A stretch of DNA of 64,000 bases from Microbacterium sp. SORGH_AS_1204. GTDB taxonomy: Bacteria > Actinomycetota > Actinomycetes > Actinomycetales > Microbacteriaceae. How positions within the stretch are numbered: position 1 is the stretch's first letter; each line of letters begins with the position of its first letter. Shown here in pieces: positions 9,544 through 18,359 of the stretch. The notes below the pieces were generated by a model. That model was given only the letters and a program-made list of their open reading frames with translations, was not told the origin of the DNA and ran no database searches. The translations under genes were made by a program, and so were the position numbers. The stretch is taken from NCBI RefSeq assembly GCF_030818935.1, contig NZ_JAUTBD010000001.1:2914001-2978000 (forward strand), in the 5' to 3' direction.

Positions 9544-9762
9544 GTGACGCAACGAACCGAGGGCGTCGACGAGGAGCAGACGATCGCGGGCGTCGAGGAG
9601 CGCGTCGCGGCGCGTTTCCCCGAGGCGGCGCCCGAGGTCATCCACGATGAGGCCGTCGTCGCGGTGGGCCGCTACGCTGACGCGCCCGTGAAGGACTTCG
9701 TCGAGATCATCGCGGAGCGCGACGCCCGCTCCGCCGTCGAGGAGTCGATCGGCGAGGACTGA
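9544..9762 (+). CDS. Small three-helix-bundle dimerization domain protein
   Basis: A 72-residue acidic protein with three predicted helices. The pattern VAARFPEAAPEVIHDEAVVAVGRYADAPVKDFVEIIAER resembles an actinobacterial family annotated as three-helix bundle dimerization domain proteins (ARFP..P..V..........APVRDFV...ER). Function is unknown. GTG start with GAGGAG upstream; second gene of an operon with the PEBP-like gene. It ends 5 bp before the convergent second PIG-L gene. Confidence 0.7.
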   Translation: MTQRTEGVDEEQTIAGVEERVAARFPEAAPEVIHDEAVVAVGRYADAPVKDFVEIIAERDARSAVEESIGED

Positions 9763-9767
9763 CCCGT

Positions 9768-10853
9768 TCAGTCCATCTGCAGTTCGGCCTCGGCCTTCGG
9801 GTACGACCGACGGAGCCACTCTCCGAAGTTGCGTGTCCCGAGGCACGCCGCGCGATCCGCGCACCGGATGACCTCGTCCTGCTGCGTATAGATGCGGTAG
9901 GTGTCGACCTTGGCATCCAGGATCGCGCCGTCGAGATTTCGCGGCAGGTCCCTCGACGGGTAGCCCACGAAGTACTGGATTCCGGGACCGATCGCCGCAT
10001 CCGCAGACAGGGTGTCGCGCACGACGGTGCCGACGACCGAGTGATCGGGGTGGTCGCCCGGGGCGAAAGCGCTTCCCCGCGGGATGTGGGTGAGCACGCG
10101 CGACGGGGAGTACCCCGCAGCGAGCTCCGCGACCGAGGAGAGCAGTTGCCCTCGGGACACGTCGGGACCGCCGCCGACGGGCGCGAGCGTCGGCACTCCG
10201 CCGTCGAGGAGCCGCCCCAGCGTCGCGTACCCGGTCGCCTCGAAGCCCTCACCCGTGATGTTGCCGTCGGGCAGGCGGAGGAAGACAACGGACAGTCGCG
10301 GGTCCCCCTGCGGGGTGAGGCGACGCGCATGCACGCCGGTCTGCAGGAGCAGATCCGTGGTGTCCCACAGTCCGTCGATCCCGCGCATCTCGTTGTAGGC
10401 GCGGAGGATGCCGAGCTCCCGGGCCTCGACATAGCCGTTGCCCCTGCCCGCATCGCCCGCGGTCACGAACACCGTCCGCACGCAGTCGCCGGCGGCGATC
10501 GCGTCGGAGATGGTCGGGTTGGCGAAGATGATGTCGTCGTCAGGGTGGGCCCAGACGCCCAGCACGGTCTCGCGGTCGCATGCCTGCGCGGCCGGCAGCG
10601 GCACAGGCACGGGCGTCGACGACGCCGTCGCACTCGCGGCCGGGGTGGGACCGGCGGTCTGCGGCGGGGAGGTGGGCGTCGGAGAGGGGGACGGGCCCGC
10701 CGGGGTCGCGACCGGATCGGGACGCAGGAGGGCGAAGGCGAACACGCCGACGGCGGTTGCGACGACGACGACGGCCACGGTGATCACGGCGAGGATCGCG
10801 GCCGCGGGGCGCCGCCGCCGGGAGCGTCGAGTCCGCAGGGCGGTGCGTGTCAT
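9768..10853 (-). CDS. PIG-L family deacetylase with membrane anchor and Pro/Thr/Ser stalk
   Basis: Paralogue of the protein at 7346-8416. Residues about 17-44 form a single membrane span (AAAILAVITVAVVVVATAVG), followed by a Pro/Ser/Thr-rich stalk of about 50 residues and the catalytic domain. Metal motifs are AHPDDD and GDHPDHSVVG; both paralogues have Asp at the last position of the first motif where AHPDDE is usual. It ends with the shared C-terminal block WLRRSYPKAEAELQMD. The ATG 10853 has a GAAGGGA ribosome site. Probably an extracellular sugar deacetylase; the specific polymer is unknown. Confidence 0.87.
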   Translation of the reverse strand: MTRTALRTRRSRRRRPAAAILAVITVAVVVVATAVGVFAFALLRPDPVATPAGPSPSPTPTSPPQTAGPTPAASATASSTPVPVPLPAAQACDRETVLGVWAHPDDDIIFANPTISDAIAAGDCVRTVFVTAGDAGRGNGYVEARELGILRAYNEMRGIDGLWDTTDLLLQTGVHARRLTPQGDPRLSVVFLRLPDGNITGEGFEATGYATLGRLLDGGVPTLAPVGGGPDVSRGQLLSSVAELAAGYSPSRVLTHIPRGSAFAPGDHPDHSVVGTVVRDTLSADAAIGPGIQYFVGYPSRDLPRNLDGAILDAKVDTYRIYTQQDEVIRCADRAACLGTRNFGEWLRRSYPKAEAELQMD

Positions 10854-11064
10854 CGGGGTCCCTTCCGCAGACCGCGTCGCGGCTGTCGTTCCGCGACGCG
10901 GACATCGGAACTCGGCCGGACGCGGATGGTGCGCGCCCGAGTGTAGGGGAAGGCCGTGACGGGGGCGAATGGGTCCAGTCGCCCCCGCGGCCCCGCGCTC
11001 TGCACTCACGTTTCGGGCGTATGAAGACCTCTCGCGGGTGAATTTAGGGGTGACTTCGGACTGT

Positions 11065-11070
11065 TATTGT
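11065..11070 (+). promoter_or_regulatory. -10 element (TATTGT) for the first sugar-transferase operon
   Basis: TATTGT lies 7 nt before a GTG at 11078, which would make a leaderless start; a second GTG at 11117 has a strong Shine-Dalgarno site. The promoter therefore serves either a leaderless form or a 39-nt leader. Confidence 0.45.
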
Positions 11071-11116
11071 TCGCGAGGTGGGATCGACGCAGGTCGATCG
11101 GGGGGAGGAACAGGTC

Positions 11117-12664
11117 GTGACTATCGACCTTCGGGATAGCGCATCCGCATCGGATCCGGAATCGCAGGTAGCGCACGCGGCGCAGGCTTCCGTCGCGGCG
11201 GAACCGCCCCCGCCGATGTACCCCCGCGATCCCTGGCGCCGCACCTACCGTCGCAACCTCGTGATCACCGACCTGCTATCGCTCGTCTGGGTCGTCTACG
11301 GCACGCAACTGCTCTGGTTCGGCCTGGGCAACGCGCAGCTGGCCGCGCGCGCCGACGGCCGGATCACCGACCTGTCGTACTGGACATTCTCGGCCATCCT
11401 CATCGCCACCTGGATGTGGGCCCTCGCCTTCGTCGAATCGCGCAGCGACCGGGTCATCGGCACCGGCTCGGCCGAGTACGTCCGGATCGCCGACGCAAGC
11501 TTCCGCCTCTTCGGCACCGTCGCCATCATCGCGTTCCTGACGCAGATCGACGTCGCCCGCGGATACCTTCTGATCAGTCTGCCCCTCGGCATCGCGGTCC
11601 TGCTCTTCACCCGCTGGATCTGGCGTCAGTGGTTGATCGTGCAACGTGCGAAAGGACGCTATTCGGCGAACGTACTGCTTGTCGGCTCCTTGAGTTCCGT
11701 GACCCAGCTGGCCCGGGAGTTCGCCCGTATGCCCAGCGCGGGGTACCGCGTCGTCGGAGCCTGCGTGCCCAACGGCAAGATCGCCGACGTCATCCCGGGC
11801 ACCGAGATCCCGGTCATGGGCCATGTCGGTGACGTCTCGCGCGCCCTCGCTGTCACCGGCGCCGACACCGTCGCCGTCACGAGCGCCGACGACCTGCCCG
11901 CCGACAAGGTCAAGGAGATCTCCTGGAGCTTGGAGGCCGGCCGGCAGCACCTGGTTCTCGCTCCGAGCATCGTCGATATCGCCGGTCCGCGTCTGCACAC
12001 GCGCCCGGTCGCAGGACTCCCCCTCATCCACGTGGAGACACCGAAGTTCTCACGCGGGCAGAGCTTCCTCAAGCGCACCGTCGACCTCACCGCGGCGTGC
12101 CTGGGCGTCATCCTGTTGAGTCCGCTCCTCGCCTTCCTGATGCTCTCCGTCCGTCTGTCGAGCGATGGTCCGATCTTCTTCCGTCAGACACGCGTGGGCT
12201 TGCGCGGCCGCGAATTCACGATGATCAAGTTCCGTTCGATGGTCGTCAACGCCGAGGAGCTGCTCGCCCAGCTCGCCGCCCAGCAGCGGGACTCGGGCAA
12301 CGAGGTCCTGTTCAAGATGAAGAACGACCCCCGCGTGACGCCCATCGGGCGGATCATGCGCAAATACAGCCTCGACGAACTCCCTCAGTTGTTCAACGTG
12401 ATCGGCGGATCGATGTCGCTCGTGGGCCCGCGCCCGCCGCTGCCGTCGGAGGTCGCCGTCTACGCCGATCACGTGCACCGGCGCTTCCTCGCCAAGCCCG
12501 GTATTACCGGACTCTGGCAGGTCAGCGGCCGCTCTTCGCTGTCGTGGGAGGAGTCGGTCCGGCTCGACCTGTCCTACGTCGAGAACTGGACCCTTCTCGG
12601 CGACTTCGCCATCCTCGGGCGCACCGCCCGCGCCGCCCTGGCACCGGGCGACACGGCCGCGTGA
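11117..12664 (+). CDS. Polyprenyl glycosylphosphotransferase (initiating exopolysaccharide sugar transferase)
   Basis: Transfers the first sugar-1-phosphate to undecaprenyl phosphate to start a repeat unit of capsule or exopolysaccharide. The 515-residue protein has four N-terminal membrane spans, a Rossmann-like middle domain, a fifth hydrophobic segment (AACLGVILLSPLLAFLML) and the C-terminal bacterial sugar-transferase domain with KFRSMVVNAEELL, KYSLDELPQLFNVIGG, SLVGPRPPLPSE and GITGLWQVSGRS. GTG 11117 is preferred because of GGGGGAGGAA just upstream; GTG 11078 would add 13 residues. UDP-sugar dehydrogenase follows by 79 bp. A paralogue is at 21701-23176. Confidence 0.9.
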   Translation: MTIDLRDSASASDPESQVAHAAQASVAAEPPPPMYPRDPWRRTYRRNLVITDLLSLVWVVYGTQLLWFGLGNAQLAARADGRITDLSYWTFSAILIATWMWALAFVESRSDRVIGTGSAEYVRIADASFRLFGTVAIIAFLTQIDVARGYLLISLPLGIAVLLFTRWIWRQWLIVQRAKGRYSANVLLVGSLSSVTQLAREFARMPSAGYRVVGACVPNGKIADVIPGTEIPVMGHVGDVSRALAVTGADTVAVTSADDLPADKVKEISWSLEAGRQHLVLAPSIVDIAGPRLHTRPVAGLPLIHVETPKFSRGQSFLKRTVDLTAACLGVILLSPLLAFLMLSVRLSSDGPIFFRQTRVGLRGREFTMIKFRSMVVNAEELLAQLAAQQRDSGNEVLFKMKNDPRVTPIGRIMRKYSLDELPQLFNVIGGSMSLVGPRPPLPSEVAVYADHVHRRFLAKPGITGLWQVSGRSSLSWEESVRLDLSYVENWTLLGDFAILGRTARAALAPGDTAA

Positions 12665-12686
12665 CCACCTCTCACCCCGTCCCTTC

Positions 12687-12717
12687 CCCGCACGCCGGCG
12701 CCTCCGCCGGCACGGGG
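12687..12717 (+). terminator. Intercistronic hairpin between the sugar transferase and the UDP-sugar dehydrogenase
   Basis: Inner stem GCCGGCG/CGCCGGC (12694-12700 with 12705-12711) with loop CCTC, extended by CCCCG/CGGGG at the base. No T-tract follows, so it may attenuate or stabilise the mRNA rather than terminate it. Confidence 0.4.
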
Positions 12718-12743
12718 CGATCCTCACCTGAAAGGGCTTCATC

Positions 12744-14069
12744 GTGCGTCTGTCTGTAGTTGGTTGCGGCTACCTGGGGGCCGTGCACGCCGCGGCCATG
12801 GCATCCATCGGTCACGAGGTCGTCGGCATCGACGTCGATGAGCGCAAGATCGCCGCGCTCAGCAAGGGCGAGGCGCCCTTCTTCGAGCCCGGCCTGCAGG
12901 AGATCCTGACCGAGGGCATCGCCTCCGGCCGGTTGTCCTTCACCACCGACATGGCGGCCGCGCAGGGCGCGAAGGTGCACTTCGTGGGTGTGGGCACGCC
13001 CCAGCAGGCCGGCGGGTACGCGGCTGACCTCACCTACGTGGATGCCGCCGTCGACGGGCTCCTGCCATACCTCAGCGAGGACGACATCGTCGCCGGCAAG
13101 TCGACGGTCCCGGTGGGCACCGCCGCCCGTCTCGCCCCCCGTGTGGCGGAGCGTGGCGCCACTCTCGTCTGGAACCCCGAGTTCCTCCGCGAGGGCTGGG
13201 CCGTTCAGGACACCATCGACCCCGACCGCCTCGTCGCGGGCGTTCCCACCGAGGACGGGTCCCCCTCCGCGGAGGGGGAGCGCACCGCACAGGTGCTGCG
13301 CGAGGTCTACCACCCCTCGATCGCCAAGGGCACGCCCTTCATCGTCACCGACTACGCCACCGCCGAACTGGTCAAGGTGTCGGCCAACGCGTTCCTCGCG
13401 ACCAAGATCAGCTTCATCAACGCGATCGCCGAGATCGCCGAGGTCACCGGCGCCGACGTCACGACGCTGGCAGACGCGATCGGTCACGACGCCCGCATCG
13501 GCCGGCGCTTCCTGGGCGCGGGCATCGGCTTCGGCGGCGGCTGCCTGCCCAAGGACATCCGCGCGTTCTCGGCCCGCGCGGAGGAGCTCGGGCGCGGCGA
13601 GTCCGTCGCCTTCCTGCGCGAGGTCGACGCGATCAACCTCCGCCGCCGCGACCGCGCCGTCGAACTGACCACCGATGCGCTGGGGGGCAGTGTGTTCGAG
13701 AAGAAGGTCGCTGTGCTGGGGGCGGCCTTCAAGCCGCACAGCGACGACATCCGCGACTCCCCCGCGCTCGATGTCGCGGTGCGCCTGCACGGTCTGGGCG
13801 CCCGGGTCACGCTGACCGACCCCGCCGCCATCGAGAATGCGCGGCGCATCCATCCGCAGCTGACGTACGAGGAGGACCTCGACGCGACCCTCCGTGACGC
13901 CGACGCCGTCATCGTCGTCACGGAGTGGGACGAGTACCGTCGCCACCTCTCGCCCGAGCACGCCGCGTCGCTCGCGCGTGGACTCGTCGTGGTCGACGGA
14001 CGCAACTGCCTCGACCCGGCCGCGTGGCGGGCAGCCGGCTGGACCTACTTCGGCATGGGTCGCCCCTGA
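12744..14069 (+). CDS. UDP-glucose/GDP-mannose 6-dehydrogenase family protein
   Basis: NAD-dependent two-step oxidation of a nucleotide sugar (most likely UDP-glucose) to the uronic acid, a precursor for exopolysaccharide. The 441-residue protein starts with the Rossmann signature VVGCGYLGAVHA, has the NPEFLREGWAVQD segment, and carries the catalytic cysteine Cys267 in GFGGGCLPKD. The C-terminal substrate-binding domain includes LGAAFKPHSDDIRDSPALDV. GTG start with AAAGGG upstream. Probably in one operon with the preceding sugar transferase. Confidence 0.92.
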   Translation: MRLSVVGCGYLGAVHAAAMASIGHEVVGIDVDERKIAALSKGEAPFFEPGLQEILTEGIASGRLSFTTDMAAAQGAKVHFVGVGTPQQAGGYAADLTYVDAAVDGLLPYLSEDDIVAGKSTVPVGTAARLAPRVAERGATLVWNPEFLREGWAVQDTIDPDRLVAGVPTEDGSPSAEGERTAQVLREVYHPSIAKGTPFIVTDYATAELVKVSANAFLATKISFINAIAEIAEVTGADVTTLADAIGHDARIGRRFLGAGIGFGGGCLPKDIRAFSARAEELGRGESVAFLREVDAINLRRRDRAVELTTDALGGSVFEKKVAVLGAAFKPHSDDIRDSPALDVAVRLHGLGARVTLTDPAAIENARRIHPQLTYEEDLDATLRDADAVIVVTEWDEYRRHLSPEHAASLARGLVVVDGRNCLDPAAWRAAGWTYFGMGRP

Positions 14070-14087
14070 CCGAACCTTCGATGGATC

Positions 14088-14113
14088 ACGCCCCGGCCGT
14101 TCGGTCGGGGCGT
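14088..14113 (+). terminator. Rho-independent-type terminator after the UDP-sugar dehydrogenase
   Basis: Arms 14088-14099 and 14102-14113 pair at 11 of 12 positions around a TT loop; CTTCC follows. It closes the sugar transferase-dehydrogenase operon. Confidence 0.65.
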
Positions 14114-14202
14114 CTTCCATAGGGGCCGGGGAGACGTCAACGGTCGCGACGGATCCCTCCACCTCGCCGTAGACCGGGGGGATCCCCCGCGAAAGGCCCC
14201 CC

Positions 14203-15237
14203 ATGTCGACAACCACATCGAAGCCCGACTCCCCCACCGACCTGCACAAGAGGTCGTGGAAGTACGTCCTTCGAAAGACCCTCCGCGAGTTCGGCTCCGA
14301 CCAGTGCACCGATATCGCCGCGAGCCTCGTCTACTACGGTGTCCTGGCGCTGTTCCCCGGGCTCATCGCGGTGTTCTCGCTGCTCGGCGTCGTGGGCCAG
14401 AGCGACGCCGCCGCCGACACGGTGCTCGGTATCGTCCGCGACGTGGCTCCCGGCGGCACCATCGACCTGCTCGAGCAACCCGTGCGCGAGATCGCCTCCT
14501 CCCCCGCCGCGGGCTTCGCCCTGGTGACCGGACTCGTGCTCGCCATCTGGTCGGCGTCCGGCTACGTCCGCGCCTTCGGACGCGGCATGAACCGCATCTA
14601 CGAGATCGAGGAGGGCCGCCCGTTCTACAAACTCCTCCCCGTGCAGCTGCTGCTGACGGTGGCCACGGTGGTGCTCGTCGCCCTCGCCGCACTGCTGCTG
14701 GTCGTCTCCGGCCCTCTCGCCGAGGCCGTCGGCGAGGGTCTCGGGCTCGGCAGTGCGGTGGTCACCACGTGGAACATCGCGAAGTGGCCGGTGCTGCTGG
14801 CGGTCGTGGTGGTGATCCTCGCGATCCTCTACTACGGCTCCCCCAACGCCAAGCAGCCGAAGTTCCGCTGGATCAGCGTCGGCGCGATCGTCGCGATCCT
14901 GATCCTCGCGGTGGCGACGCTCGGCTTCGCCGTCTACGTCGCGAACTTCTCCAACTACGACCGCACGTACGGCTCGCTGGCGGGAGTGATCGTCTTCCTG
15001 CTGTGGTTGTGGATCGCCAACATCGCGATCCTTTTCGGGGCGGAACTGGATGCCGAGCTCGAGCGCGGTCGACAGCTGCAGGCGGGCATCCCCGCCGAGC
15101 GCGACCTGAAGCTCCCCCCGCGCGACACGACCAAGATCGAGAAGACCCGCGAGAAGGAGGAGAAGGACATCGCCGAGGGGCGTCGGATCCGTCAAGAACA
15201 CGGCGGAGATTCCGGCGACGCCGGAACGGCGTCGTGA
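14203..15237 (+). CDS. YihY/BrkB family inner-membrane protein
   Basis: A 344-residue integral membrane protein with six hydrophobic segments. Family landmarks are DIAASLVYYGVLALFPGLIA (truncated here), the WSASGYVRAFGRGMNRIYEIEEGRPF loop and the NFSNYDRTYGSLAGVIVFLLWLW block near residue 250. The last 50 residues are charged and coiled (EKTREKEEKDIAEG). YihY proteins were once called ribonuclease BN by mistake; their real role is unsettled. ATG has a CGAAAGG ribosome site. Two small genes follow. Confidence 0.9.
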   Translation: MSTTTSKPDSPTDLHKRSWKYVLRKTLREFGSDQCTDIAASLVYYGVLALFPGLIAVFSLLGVVGQSDAAADTVLGIVRDVAPGGTIDLLEQPVREIASSPAAGFALVTGLVLAIWSASGYVRAFGRGMNRIYEIEEGRPFYKLLPVQLLLTVATVVLVALAALLLVVSGPLAEAVGEGLGLGSAVVTTWNIAKWPVLLAVVVVILAILYYGSPNAKQPKFRWISVGAIVAILILAVATLGFAVYVANFSNYDRTYGSLAGVIVFLLWLWIANIAILFGAELDAELERGRQLQAGIPAERDLKLPPRDTTKIEKTREKEEKDIAEGRRIRQEHGGDSGDAGTAS

Positions 15238-15306
15238 CGAATACGCGTGCCGACACGTCTCCTTGCTGACGGCCCGGCCCACGGGCCCGTCGGAATGGAG
15301 GATGCC

Positions 15307-15531
15307 ATGCGCAACAAGATCATCCTGGTCGGGGCGATCGCGCTGATCGCTTACGTCGCGGGTACCCGCACCCCGCGGGTCGCGGTGAAGAGCCGCGAGT
15401 CGGTGGGCCACCAGATCGTGCGCCTGTGGAGCGACCCGCGTGCACGCAGGCGTCGCCGCAGGGCCGCGAAGAAGGCGGCGACTGCAGCCGAGAAGCGCGC
15501 GAAGAAGACGTTCCGCGACCTGCGTCGGTGA
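15307..15531 (+). CDS. Small membrane-anchored basic protein
   Basis: A 74-residue protein with one hydrophobic segment (IILVGAIALIAYVAG) followed by an Arg/Lys-rich tail (about 20 of the last 45 residues). Such YtxH-like tail-anchored proteins often sit beside YihY genes in Actinobacteria, but function is unknown. ATG 15307 has GGAGG six bases upstream. It lies 69 bp after the YihY gene and is probably co-transcribed. Confidence 0.65.
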   Translation: MRNKIILVGAIALIAYVAGTRTPRVAVKSRESVGHQIVRLWSDPRARRRRRRAAKKAATAAEKRAKKTFRDLRR

Positions 15532-15669
15532 TCGCTGCCGGAGCGGCTTTCCACGGCGCCTCCGGCGCCCTCGGTGAGGCTTGAGCCGCTCGGGCACCAC
15601 CCCTGTGGATGACACAGAGCGCCATTCGCATGCGCATGTGAAGATGTGCATGCGACACCGAGGAGGCCC

Positions 15670-15849
15670 ATGAACATCACACCGCTCTCGATCCCCGCCG
15701 ACGCCACCGTCGGCACCGACGACATCGACGACCTCGGGGCCGGCTTCGCGCCGCGCTGCCCGGAATGCCTGCACACATCGCAACCCTGGGAGGTCGGTCG
15801 CGGCGCCGCCTGGCGGTGCCCCGGTTGCGGACTGGCGCTGATCGGCTGA
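15670..15849 (+). CDS. Small zinc-ribbon protein
   Basis: A 59-residue protein whose C-terminal half has two CxxC knuckles, CPEC and CPGC, 17 residues apart (RCPECLHTSQP... and WRCPGCGLALIG), a likely single zinc-ribbon. ATG 15670 is preceded by a strong GAGGAGG site. No enzymatic domain. It may be a nucleic-acid or protein adaptor; the sequence says no more. Confidence 0.65.
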   Translation: MNITPLSIPADATVGTDDIDDLGAGFAPRCPECLHTSQPWEVGRGAAWRCPGCGLALIG

Positions 15850-15861
15850 GACCGCGCGGGC

Positions 15862-15867
15862 TACGCT
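15862..15867 (+). promoter_or_regulatory. -10 element (TACGCT) for the UbiB-like gene
   Basis: TACGCT is followed by GACCCC and the GTG at 15874. Confidence 0.5.
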
Positions 15868-15873
15868 GACCCC

Positions 15874-17880
15874 GTGGTCGCCAGCATCCTCATCTCGGTC
15901 TCCGCCGTCGTCTCGGCGGTGCTCGTCGGTTTCGTCGCGCGCCGCATCCTCGGCACGGCAGTCGGGTGGCCCCGCAGCATCGTGGTGGGTCTGCTCGTCT
16001 TCGTGCTCGGCGTACCGTCCGCGGCCTGGACGCTGCGGCAGACCGGACTGGTGCAGACGGGCGGAGCGATCCCCGCCGAGGACGCCTGGCTGTGGATCGG
16101 CCTCGTCGCCCTCTCGCTCGCCTGGGTCTTCGCGCTCGGCGTCGCGGCGCTCGTGGCGAGCGAAGCCATCTTCCCGACGCGCCCCCTACCCAACCCGATC
16201 GATGTCGTCCGAGCGGCGCTGCGCCAGCGCAAGCGCACCCGTCGATACCTCGAGATCCTCGCCATCGCCTCACGTCACGGCGTCGGCTGGCTCTTCCACG
16301 GCGGCCGCTCTCGGGTCGAAGACCAGTTGAGCACGTCCGAGGAGCGTGCGAACGCGATCGTCGCGACGATCAACGACGCCGGCGTCAGCTTCGTCAAGCT
16401 CGGCCAAGTGCTGTCGACACGTCGTGACCTCGTTCCCGAGCCGTACCTCAGCGCGTTGGCGTCGCTGCAGACGAACGCCACGACGCTGCCCTGGTCGACC
16501 GTGCAACAGGTTATCGAAGACGACCTGGGCTCGCCGATCGGCGAGGTGTTCGCCGAGGTCGACCCCACTCCGCTCGCGGCCGCCTCCGTGGCGCAGGTCC
16601 ATCGCGCGCGCCTGCTCGACGGTACGCGCGTGGTGGTCAAGGTGCAACGCCCCGCCGCGCGCGCCCAGGTAGAAGCCGATGCCGACATCATCGATCGGCT
16701 GGCTCATCGCGCCGAGGCGCGCACTCGCGTCGGGCGCGATCTGCGTCTCGAGGCCGTCGCGCGCGGCTTCACGGCCACCCTGCTCGAGGAGCTCGATTAC
16801 CGCATCGAAGCCCGGAACACGGCGATGATCGGAGCGACACTCGACGAGATCGATCGCGCCGAACCCGCCCGGCGCGGCGTGGTCAGCACGCCGCGCGTAT
16901 TCCCGAACGCCTCGCATCAACGCGTCCTGACGATGGAGCTCGTCGACGGCACCGCCCTCAGCGATTCCGCCGAACGACTGTCGTCTCTCGATGCCGCGCA
17001 ACGCGACCGTCTCGCTCAGGTGCTCATGGCGACGGTGATCGAGCAGATCCTGGTGTACGGCGTCTTCCACGCCGACCTGCACCCCGGCAACGTGCTCCTC
17101 CGCCAGGACGGGACGCTGGGGCTCATCGACTTCGGAGCGGTGGGGATCATCGAGCGCAGCCGCCGCCAGCAACTGACGGCGCTGCTGCTGGCGGCGCTCA
17201 GCGAGAACGATGTCGCCGCCGCCGACGCCCTGCTCCTGATCGTCGACGCCCCCGATGACCTCGACCTCAACGCCTTCCGCCACGACGTGGGCGTCGTTCT
17301 GACCAGCGAACATCTCCGGACGACCGGCCACGGATCGATCTTCACGCGTATGGTCGACGTCATCCGGCAGCACCGCATCGCTCTGCCCGGAGAGCTGGCC
17401 TCGGCCTTCCGCAGCTTCGCCACGCTGGAAGGGTGCCTGCGGGTGCTCGTCGACGACTTCGACATGGCCGGTCGCGCCCTCCCCCTCATGCCCATGCTCC
17501 TGAGGCGCACCCTGTCGCTCTCGCGAATGGCGACCGACCTGCAGGCGCAGTCCGTCATCGCCCTCGCCCGGTTGGAGCAGATCCCCCGACGGCTCGACGC
17601 CCTCCTCACCGGCGCCGAGAAGGGGTCCATCGGCATCACGCTGCGCGGACAGGACGGATCCGACATCAGCGGCATCCTGGCCCGCACCACCGGCGAGATC
17701 GCCTCGACGCTCGTATCGATCGCCGCGGTGGTCATCGCCGTCGTCCTCGTCATCGCCGGTGGCGGACCCGTGCTCGGCGGCTCGATCACACTGTTCGCCG
17801 TGCTGGGGGCGGTGGTCGGCCTTTTCGGCTTTCTGGGGCTGCTGCGGATCGTGCGCCGCGGGTTCACCCGCCGGTCCTGA
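15874..17880 (+). CDS. ABC1/UbiB-family atypical kinase, membrane protein
   Basis: A 668-residue protein. Three N-terminal membrane segments (residues 1-100) precede the ABC1 kinase-like domain, with SFVKLGQVLSTRRDLVPEPY (KxGQ motif), PLAAASVAQVHRARL (Ala-rich loop replacing the P-loop), VVVKVQRP (Lys), FHADLHPGNVLL (catalytic loop) and LIDFGAVG (DFG). Two further membrane segments form the C terminus. UbiB/COQ8 relatives are ATPases acting in isoprenoid-quinone metabolism; in menaquinone-using Actinobacteria the lipid target is not established. GTG start, apparently leaderless. Confidence 0.88.
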   Translation: MVASILISVSAVVSAVLVGFVARRILGTAVGWPRSIVVGLLVFVLGVPSAAWTLRQTGLVQTGGAIPAEDAWLWIGLVALSLAWVFALGVAALVASEAIFPTRPLPNPIDVVRAALRQRKRTRRYLEILAIASRHGVGWLFHGGRSRVEDQLSTSEERANAIVATINDAGVSFVKLGQVLSTRRDLVPEPYLSALASLQTNATTLPWSTVQQVIEDDLGSPIGEVFAEVDPTPLAAASVAQVHRARLLDGTRVVVKVQRPAARAQVEADADIIDRLAHRAEARTRVGRDLRLEAVARGFTATLLEELDYRIEARNTAMIGATLDEIDRAEPARRGVVSTPRVFPNASHQRVLTMELVDGTALSDSAERLSSLDAAQRDRLAQVLMATVIEQILVYGVFHADLHPGNVLLRQDGTLGLIDFGAVGIIERSRRQQLTALLLAALSENDVAAADALLLIVDAPDDLDLNAFRHDVGVVLTSEHLRTTGHGSIFTRMVDVIRQHRIALPGELASAFRSFATLEGCLRVLVDDFDMAGRALPLMPMLLRRTLSLSRMATDLQAQSVIALARLEQIPRRLDALLTGAEKGSIGITLRGQDGSDISGILARTTGEIASTLVSIAAVVIAVVLVIAGGGPVLGGSITLFAVLGAVVGLFGFLGLLRIVRRGFTRRS

Positions 17881-17916
17881 CCGCGCGCGCGGACTCGCCT
17901 CATCGGGGATGCTGCC

Positions 17917-17922
17917 TAGGGT
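17917..17922 (+). promoter_or_regulatory. -10 element (TAGGGT) for the VanZ-family gene
   Basis: TAGGGT is 5 nt before the GTG at 17928. Confidence 0.45.
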
Positions 17923-17927
17923 GAGAC

Positions 17928-18359
17928 GTGCCCTCCACCCCCCAGCCGTCCCGACCGCAGCGACTCCGGGCCGCCGTGGCGATGTCAGCCATCGGCGCGG
18001 CGCTCTACCTCGCCGGGCTCGCGGTCGTCGTCCTGTCGCCCGAACATCTCGATGGACACGCAGACCTGCTCTTCCGCGTCGCTTTCCGGTTGTTCCCGTC
18101 CGCCAACGGGCGCGAGGTGGATTTCGGATTCAACGTGCTGCTCTTCCTGCCGTTCGGCATCCTGCTCGCTCCGCTTCTCCGTTCTCACGCATGGGCGGTC
18201 CTCGTCGTCGCGTGGGCCGTTCCGACGGTGATCGAGATCGCGCAAGGGCTGTTCCTGCCGGGGCGCGTCAGCAGCATCTTCGATGTCGTCGCCAATGCCG
18301 CCGGCACTCTGACCGCTGCCCTCTTCGTGGAGGGCATGCGGCGCCGACTCACCCGTTAG
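17928..18359 (+). CDS. VanZ-family membrane protein
   Basis: A 143-residue protein with four hydrophobic segments. The VanZ pattern is clear: FRLFPSANGREVDFGFNVLLFLPFGILLAPL, then VPTVIEIAQGLFLPGRVSSIFDVVANAAGTL. VanZ proteins confer low-level teicoplanin resistance in some Gram-positives, but most chromosomal homologues have no known role. GTG start. The whole gene from 17985 on overlaps an open frame on the other strand that belongs to the TatB-like gene; VanZ is the better-supported of the two in that overlap. Confidence 0.8.
   Translation: MPSTPQPSRPQRLRAAVAMSAIGAALYLAGLAVVVLSPEHLDGHADLLFRVAFRLFPSANGREVDFGFNVLLFLPFGILLAPLLRSHAWAVLVVAWAVPTVIEIAQGLFLPGRVSSIFDVVANAAGTLTAALFVEGMRRRLTR

Noticed and set aside
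14203..15237. Ribonuclease BN label for the YihY gene
   Set aside because: This is a historical misassignment; the protein is an integral membrane protein without nuclease motifs.
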